Of a stretch of DNA of 64,000 bases, positions 59,800 through 64,000 are shown piece by piece (positions within the stretch are counted from its first letter, which is position 1; each line of letters begins with the position of its first letter). A program made the position numbers and the translations under genes. A model generated the notes under the pieces. It was not told where the DNA came from. It did not search any database and worked only from the letters and a program-made list of their open reading frames with translations. The DNA comes from CAKSHC01 sp045594545 (GTDB taxonomy: Bacteria > Bacillota > Clostridia > Oscillospirales > UMGS1783). The stretch is from contig JAZNYQ010000039.1 of the NCBI GenBank assembly GCA_045594545.1, forward strand, positions 1 to 64,000. The letters are read 5' to 3'.

Positions 59800-60727
59800 G
59801 TTATCCCGTCAATACTACCGAACCTACGGCGCACCCATGATTCATGAGCAGTTCCCGCATCTGGAGTCCTTGATTGCGGTTGGTTTAGCGGGAAGCGGAT
59901 CGGAGTGTTACGGGTTTGACGATATCATCTCGCAGGACCATGACTTTGAGCCCGGTTTTTGCCTGTTTCTTCCGGATGAGGAGGTAATCAGCCGTCAAGA
60001 TGCCTTTGCCCTTGAGCGGGCGTATGACAAGTTACCCAAAGAATTTATGGGGGTTACACGGCTCAGACAGGCGCCGGTAGGCGGCAATCGGCACGGTGTG
60101 ATCCGCATTGCGGATTTTTACCGCAACAAGATTGGGTTTGAGAATGGATTTTCCCGTTTATATGATTGGTTTTCGGTTCCGGAATTTTCAATTGCCGAAG
60201 CGATCAACGGTGACGTGTTTCGGGATGATTACGGACAGTTTTCCCGCATTCGTCAATCGCTTATGCAGATTCCCGAAGATGTGAGGAAAAAGAAGTTAGC
60301 CGGCGCATTGCTGATCATGGCACAGGCGGGACAATACAATTATTCGCGCTGTTTGGCACACGGAGAGAGCGGTGCGGCACAGTTAGCCATTCATGAATTT
60401 GTTAATCAAACCATGCGCACCATCTTCCTGTTAAATGGAAAATTTGCTCCGTTCTACAAGTGGTCATTCCGAGCCATGAAATCCCTTCCCCTGCTTGCCA
60501 ACCATACGCAGGGGCTCGAATTTTTAATTTCGAGCGCCAACGATGCAGACACTTCCGCAAAGAAGACGGAGCGCATCGAAGCCATTGCCAAAGATGTGGT
60601 GGATGTTTTACACAGGCAAGGGCTTTCAACCTTATCCCACACCGATTTGGAAATGCAGGCATATGAAGTGAATCGGACCATTTCTGACGGTAATTTACGG
60701 AACGAACATATTTTATTTGCATTATAA
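59786..60727 (+). CDS. DUF4037 nucleotidyltransferase-like protein
   Basis: 313 residues. Residues 33-53 hold GLAGSGSE (36-40) and, after CYGFDDIIS, QDHD with Asp51 and Asp53. This is the G-S-x10-D-x-D arrangement of the minimal nucleotidyltransferase fold. The remaining helical region matches DUF4037 in my memory (ISQDHDFEPGFCLF, NRHGVIRIADFYRNK). Substrate is unknown; the fold is used to add nucleotides to antibiotics, proteins or tRNA. The start at 59786 follows AAGGAGG. It is always worth reading with the upstream TPR partner. Confidence 0.85.
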   Translation: MKGLELSRQYYRTYGAPMIHEQFPHLESLIAVGLAGSGSECYGFDDIISQDHDFEPGFCLFLPDEEVISRQDAFALERAYDKLPKEFMGVTRLRQAPVGGNRHGVIRIADFYRNKIGFENGFSRLYDWFSVPEFSIAEAINGDVFRDDYGQFSRIRQSLMQIPEDVRKKKLAGALLIMAQAGQYNYSRCLAHGESGAAQLAIHEFVNQTMRTIFLLNGKFAPFYKWSFRAMKSLPLLANHTQGLEFLISSANDADTSAKKTERIEAIAKDVVDVLHRQGLSTLSHTDLEMQAYEVNRTISDGNLRNEHILFAL

Positions 60728-60761
60728 AAGAAGCCGAAACGGAAATCCGTTTCGGCTTCTT
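60728..60761. terminator. Bidirectional terminator between DUF4037 and uraA
   Basis: A 16-bp perfect stem (AAGAAGCCGAAACGGA and complement) joined by 2 unpaired bases, between convergent stops at 60727 and 60772. T-rich arms on both strands. Confidence 0.88.
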
Positions 60762-60771
60762 AATTGTTTAA

Positions 60772-62157
60772 TTATTCTTTATCCTTGGGAATCTCAGCAG
60801 GGGCTTCCTTTTTGATGTTCAGGATCACATTCACAAGGATGCCCAGAATCAGAGCGCAGGCGATCGAGGTGATGGTCACACCGCCGAAGGTCAGCGACAA
60901 GCCGCCGATACCGGCAATCAAAATAACCGACACTACGAATACGTTCTTGTTCTGCTCCAGATCCACCTTCTGAACCATCTTCAAACCGGAAACGGCAATG
61001 AATCCATAGAGGGTCATGCAGACGCCGCCCATAACGCAGTTCGGGATGGTGCTCAAGAAAGCAACGAAGGGAGAAACAAAGGAGATCAGAATGGTCATGA
61101 TCGCAGCCGTCGTAATGGTGATAACCGAAGCATTACGGGTGATGGCTACACAACCAACCGACTCACCGTAAGTGGTGTTCGGGCAACCGCCAAACAAAGC
61201 ACCGGCCATTGAGCCAACACCATCGCCCAACAGTGTGCGGGAAAGCCCCGGCTCTTCGAGCAGGTTCTTCCCAATGATCGTAGAGAGGTTCTTATGGTCA
61301 GCAATATGCTCAGCAAAAACAACGAAAGCAACCGGAACATAGGCGGCAGCAATGGTACCGATATAGGTCCATTCAAAGTCCTTCACGCCATCCATAGCCG
61401 TAACGAAGGTGAAGTCGGGCATGGAAACGAAGGTGCCGAAGGTAACGCCATCGGCAAAGAGAGCCTTAAATGCGCCGAAGTTAATGACTTTCAGAGCATC
61501 CACACCGGTAGCATCGCCAATGAGTGTGAAGATCAAAGCCACGACATAACCGGCCAAGATGCCGATGATGAAGGGGATCAGTTTGGCCATTTTCTTGCCG
61601 TAATGCGAGCAGAGAATGACAACGAACAGGGTAACCAAAGCACAAACAAGTGCCACATAAGGCGAGCAGACCGAAGCGCCGTCGACCTGCAAGCCGCCCT
61701 TGAGCATATCGCCCACGGCATTGCCGGCCAAGGACAGACCGATAATAGCAACGGTAGGTCCGATAACGACGGCGGGCATCAATTTCTCGATCCAAGCAAC
61801 GCCGACAGCCTTAACGATAAGAGCGATGACCACATAGACCAGACCGGCAAAGACCGCGCCGATAATCAGGCCGAGGTAACCCATGCCCATCGAGGTGGCG
61901 CCGGCAAAGGCGGCCAACATCGAGCCGATAAAGGCAAAGGACGAGCCGAGGAATACCGGGCTCTTAAAACGGGTAAACAACTGATAGATCAGGGTACCGA
62001 CACCGGCGCCGAACAGGGCGGCCGATTGTGACATGCCGTTGCCGATGATCGCAGGAACCGCAATGGTAGCCGCCATGATGGCGAGCACCTGCTGGAACGC
62101 AAAAACGATCAGCTGGCCGAATTTCGGCTTGTCATCCAGATTGTAGATGAGATTCAT
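60772..62157 (-). CDS. uraA: Uracil permease
   Basis: 461-residue nucleobase:cation symporter 2 family carrier with 14 hydrophobic segments. Typical stretches: FGQLIVFAFQQVLAIMAATIAVP, GSSFAFIGSMLA, GPTVAIIGLSLAGNA, VFAEHIADHKNLSTI and GGCPNTTYGESVG; the Glu of AEHIADH is the substrate site in UraA. Downstream of pyrR in the same direction with a 49-base gap, so pyrimidine-controlled uptake is expected. Confidence 0.94.
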   Translation of the reverse strand: MNLIYNLDDKPKFGQLIVFAFQQVLAIMAATIAVPAIIGNGMSQSAALFGAGVGTLIYQLFTRFKSPVFLGSSFAFIGSMLAAFAGATSMGMGYLGLIIGAVFAGLVYVVIALIVKAVGVAWIEKLMPAVVIGPTVAIIGLSLAGNAVGDMLKGGLQVDGASVCSPYVALVCALVTLFVVILCSHYGKKMAKLIPFIIGILAGYVVALIFTLIGDATGVDALKVINFGAFKALFADGVTFGTFVSMPDFTFVTAMDGVKDFEWTYIGTIAAAYVPVAFVVFAEHIADHKNLSTIIGKNLLEEPGLSRTLLGDGVGSMAGALFGGCPNTTYGESVGCVAITRNASVITITTAAIMTILISFVSPFVAFLSTIPNCVMGGVCMTLYGFIAVSGLKMVQKVDLEQNKNVFVVSVILIAGIGGLSLTFGGVTITSIACALILGILVNVILNIKKEAPAEIPKDKE

Positions 62158-62206
62158 TTTCTTCCTCCAATTTTATTTTCTTTATTAACACGGGATCGCT
62201 CCCGAA

Positions 62207-62740
62207 TTAACCGATTTGATACAGGCAAACGCCCGTTTCCTCGTCCACTCCCTCAATCATGACCGAAACCAATTCTTCATGCGAGGTGGGAATATTTTTC
62301 CCAACAAAATCGGGACGAATGGGCAATTCCCGATGCCCACGATCCACCAGTACAGCCAATTGAATGGATTTGGGACGACCGTAATTGAACACGGCTTCAA
62401 TCGCCGCACGTGCCGTGCGACCGGTATAGATCACATCATCGACAATGATCACGTTTTTATCTTCAATCGCACAGGGAAATTCGCTCGACTCGGTGATCGG
62501 CAGTTCTTCGGTCAGGTCATCCCGATAACGGGTAATATCAATATGCCCCATCGGCACATCAACCCCCTCAAACCGTTTCAGATTCTCCGCCAACATACCC
62601 GCCAATGGAATGCCTCTGCGCTTGATTCCCAACAGGCAAATATCCGATACGCCTCGATTTTTCTCGATAATCTCGTGGGTAATACGGGCCATGGAGCGAC
62701 GAATGGCCGCTTCGTCCATAATCTTAGCCTTAAAATTCAT
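62207..62740 (-). CDS. pyrR: Bifunctional PyrR: pyrimidine attenuation regulator and uracil phosphoribosyltransferase
   Basis: 177 residues. The PRPP-binding motif is NVIIVDDVIYTGRTARAAIEA; other typical stretches are MDEAAIRRSMARITHEI, LGIKRRGIPLA and LVDRGHRELPIRPDFVGKNIPTS. PyrR binds UMP and the leader RNA of pyr transcripts to favour termination. The start at 62740 follows AGGGG; the longer frame to 62818 runs through the leader terminator. It autoregulates if the upstream attenuator is real. Confidence 0.95.
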   Translation of the reverse strand: MNFKAKIMDEAAIRRSMARITHEIIEKNRGVSDICLLGIKRRGIPLAGMLAENLKRFEGVDVPMGHIDITRYRDDLTEELPITESSEFPCAIEDKNVIIVDDVIYTGRTARAAIEAVFNYGRPKSIQLAVLVDRGHRELPIRPDFVGKNIPTSHEELVSVMIEGVDEETGVCLYQIG

Positions 62741-62752
62741 GTAAATTCCCCT

Positions 62753-62778
62753 AAAAAAGGCTTGCCTACGGCAAGCCT
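62753..62778 (-). promoter_or_regulatory. Intrinsic terminator within the pyrR leader (attenuator)
   Basis: A 9-bp stem (AGGCTTGCC / GGCAAGCCT) with a 3-base loop is followed on the minus strand by six T, only 13 bases before the pyrR start. A terminator inside a roughly 100-base leader is the layout of a PyrR-controlled attenuator. A competing antiterminator can only be guessed: a weak GATGC/GCATC hairpin lies upstream near 62799-62820. Confidence 0.7.
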
Positions 62779-62848
62779 CTACATAATTATATTCGCTGAT
62801 GCAGAAACTTACCGGCATCGCTGTACCGCTTAAAACTTCATCATCAAT

Positions 62849-62877
62849 ATGATACCACCATCCCCGTGGCTTGTCAA
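62849..62877 (-). promoter_or_regulatory. Promoter of the pyrR-uraA operon
   Basis: Minus-strand TTGACA (62877-62872), a 17-base spacer and TATCAT (62854-62849), about 109 bases before pyrR. The distance leaves room for the attenuator leader. Confidence 0.8.
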
Positions 62878-62898
62878 TTATTTTATGAACAAATTATG

Positions 62899-62928
62899 AA
62901 AAAAAGCGACAGAAATCTGTCGCTTTTT
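62899..62928 (-). terminator. Terminator of galT
   Basis: A 12-13 bp stem (AAAAAGCGACAGA / TCTGTCGCTTTTT) directly after the galT stop at 62930, followed by T residues on the minus strand. Confidence 0.88.
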
Positions 62929-62929
62929 A

Positions 62930-64000
62930 TCATACTTTTGAAACAAATCGAAGGAAGGCTTGCTGCCCCTCTTGGTTCCGTTTAAAGACACCGGCATCTT
63001 CCAATACCTGCTCAAAGACATGGGCGATCTCCTCTTGGATCACCATATCAAAGGTATCAACGGTAAGATCGGTACGCCTTTCCATAACGTCTTGCATCCA
63101 CACGGCATGAGAAGCCGTCTGCGGATGATCGGCAAAGGAATCGCCACTGATGTAAACCTGCTTTAGCATCTCCCACTCCTGACGAAGACGCGCCGGCAAT
63201 ACCGCTAAACCCTGTACTTCGATCAGACCGATATTCTCTTTCTTAATATGGTGCAAATTCGCATGGGGATGGAATACGCCGAGCGGATGTTCCGGTGTAG
63301 TAATATTATTGCGCAATACCAGATCCAGTTCATACTGTCCCTCTCTCATGCGAGCAATGGGGGTAATGGTATTATGCGGCTCCCCATCGGTATGACTAAA
63401 GACAAATGCCGACTCGTCGGTATATTCCCGCCATGCCGCCAGAATTCGCGCCGCCAATTTTGACAAGGCTTTGCGGTCATAGCTCTGCAGACGAATGACC
63501 GACATGGGCCATTTTACGATACCGGCCGTAACCTGCGGATAATCGGCAAACGTAAGCGACCGTTCCATCGGCGCTTTGGCCATAGGCAACTCGTGAATTC
63601 CACCCTGAAAATGCTCATGGGACAAGATACTGCCGCCCACAATGGGCAGATCGGCGTTAGATCCGACAAAATAATGAGGGAACAACCCTATAAAGTCAAA
63701 CAACTTGTCAAAGACAGCCGCATCGATCCGCATCGGCTTATGCTCTTGATTCAAAACAATACAGTGTTCATCGTAGTAGACGTAGGGTGAATACTGCAAT
63801 CCCCATGCTTCTTCATTTACGGTAATCGGAATGATCCGCAGATTCTGGCGAGCCTGTTGGGTGGCGCTGCCAACATACCCCACATTCTCCACACACAAGG
63901 CGCAAGCAGGGTAATTACTCGATGCCGTCTTCCCTGCCGCCGCAATATCACGCGGATCCTTTTCGGGTTTCGACAGGTTAATACTCAACTCCAAGGTTCC
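62930..64000 (-). CDS. galT: UDP-glucose--hexose-1-phosphate uridylyltransferase, type II GalT, 5' end cut by window edge
   Basis: C-terminal 356 residues of a protein normally about 500 long; the frame stays open to the right edge, so an internal TTG at 63994 is not the start. Firmicutes-type GalT motifs: GGSILSHEHFQGG, VFSHTDGEPHNTITPIAR and GVFHPHANLHHIKKENIGLIEVQGLAVLPARL. It transfers UMP between UDP-glucose and galactose-1-phosphate in the Leloir pathway. Other gal genes are probably just outside the window. Confidence 0.93.
   Translation of the reverse strand, partial: GTLELSINLSKPEKDPRDIAAAGKTASSNYPACALCVENVGYVGSATQQARQNLRIIPITVNEEAWGLQYSPYVYYDEHCIVLNQEHKPMRIDAAVFDKLFDFIGLFPHYFVGSNADLPIVGGSILSHEHFQGGIHELPMAKAPMERSLTFADYPQVTAGIVKWPMSVIRLQSYDRKALSKLAARILAAWREYTDESAFVFSHTDGEPHNTITPIARMREGQYELDLVLRNNITTPEHPLGVFHPHANLHHIKKENIGLIEVQGLAVLPARLRQEWEMLKQVYISGDSFADHPQTASHAVWMQDVMERRTDLTVDTFDMVIQEEIAHVFEQVLEDAGVFKRNQEGQQAFLRFVSKV

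Noticed and set aside
1..64000. CRISPR arrays, tRNA or rRNA genes, insertion sequences, prophage
   Set aside because: No spaced repeats, no cloverleaf or rRNA-like sequence, and no transposase or integrase motif was seen. A systematic scan with Infernal/tRNAscan and a repeat finder would settle this.

Overview
The window looks like a chromosomal segment of an anaerobic, spore-forming member of the Clostridia (Bacillota). The evidence is a complete rnfCDGEAB cluster, an alpha/beta-type small acid-soluble spore protein, spmA-spmB, a PdaB-like deacetylase, an ispH-rpsA fusion gene, a polC-type gene in the usual pyrH-to-ispG cluster, and Gram-positive-style promoters, AGGAGG ribosome binding sites and intrinsic terminators. 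Base composition is roughly balanced. No rRNA, tRNA, CRISPR array, transposase or prophage gene was seen, and no gene-free stretch exceeds 300 bases.

Layout. 1-760: 5' part of an AGCS sodium:amino-acid symporter. 832-7038: a bacterial microcompartment (BMC) operon read leftward from a strong promoter at 7069-7097. It encodes three EutN/CcmL vertex proteins, a CoA-acylating aldehyde dehydrogenase, two BMC-H shell proteins, a PduL-type phosphotransacylase, a 94-residue protein, a PduS-like flavin/Fe-S protein and a PduT-like trimer. No aldehyde-generating signature enzyme is present. 7176-16905: the pyrH-frr-uppS-cdsA-dxr-rseP-ispG-polC cluster. Its polC product keeps PHP and proofreading-exonuclease motifs but appears to have lost the polymerase catalytic residues. 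17009-22363: ispH-rpsA, plsC, cmk, a flavoprotein and an RpiR regulator. 22483-25783: a spore protein, a two-OB ssDNA-binding protein, an unknown protein, a PdaB-like deacetylase and an orphan diaminopentanoate-dehydrogenase-like enzyme. 25876-31088: Rnf. 31246-36365: nrdR, a DUF6514-like gene, a TIM-barrel isomerase, an aminotransferase, a pseudouridine synthase, a DacF-like carboxypeptidase and rpsU. 36448-53307: a long housekeeping run (leuS, rsfS, yqeK, nadD, yhbY, rdgB, ftsY, smc, rnc, acpP, plsX, trmFO, topA, dprA, a SpoU methyltransferase).

Every gene from 1 to 53,307 lies on the minus strand. After that strands alternate: an HtrA protease and a two-component system (+), spmAB (-), an AbrB-like regulator (+), a flavin reductase (-), a TPR/nucleotidyltransferase-like pair (+), and pyrR-uraA and galT (-).

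How the genes work together. Dxr, IspG and IspH supply isoprenoid units that UppS builds into the undecaprenyl carrier. CdsA, PlsC, PlsX and AcpP serve membrane lipid synthesis. The BMC operon can take an aldehyde to acyl-CoA and acyl-phosphate inside a shell, with PduS/PduT moving electrons; Rnf couples ferredoxin oxidation to NAD reduction and ion pumping. PyrR with a terminator in its leader probably controls uracil uptake. An 11-bp tandem repeat before htrA, with an OmpR-type system directly downstream, suggests an envelope-stress circuit. The most unusual items are the apparently polymerase-dead PolC at the standard locus, the BMC operon without a signature enzyme and with a motif shared by two of its proteins, and the TPR/DUF4037 pair.
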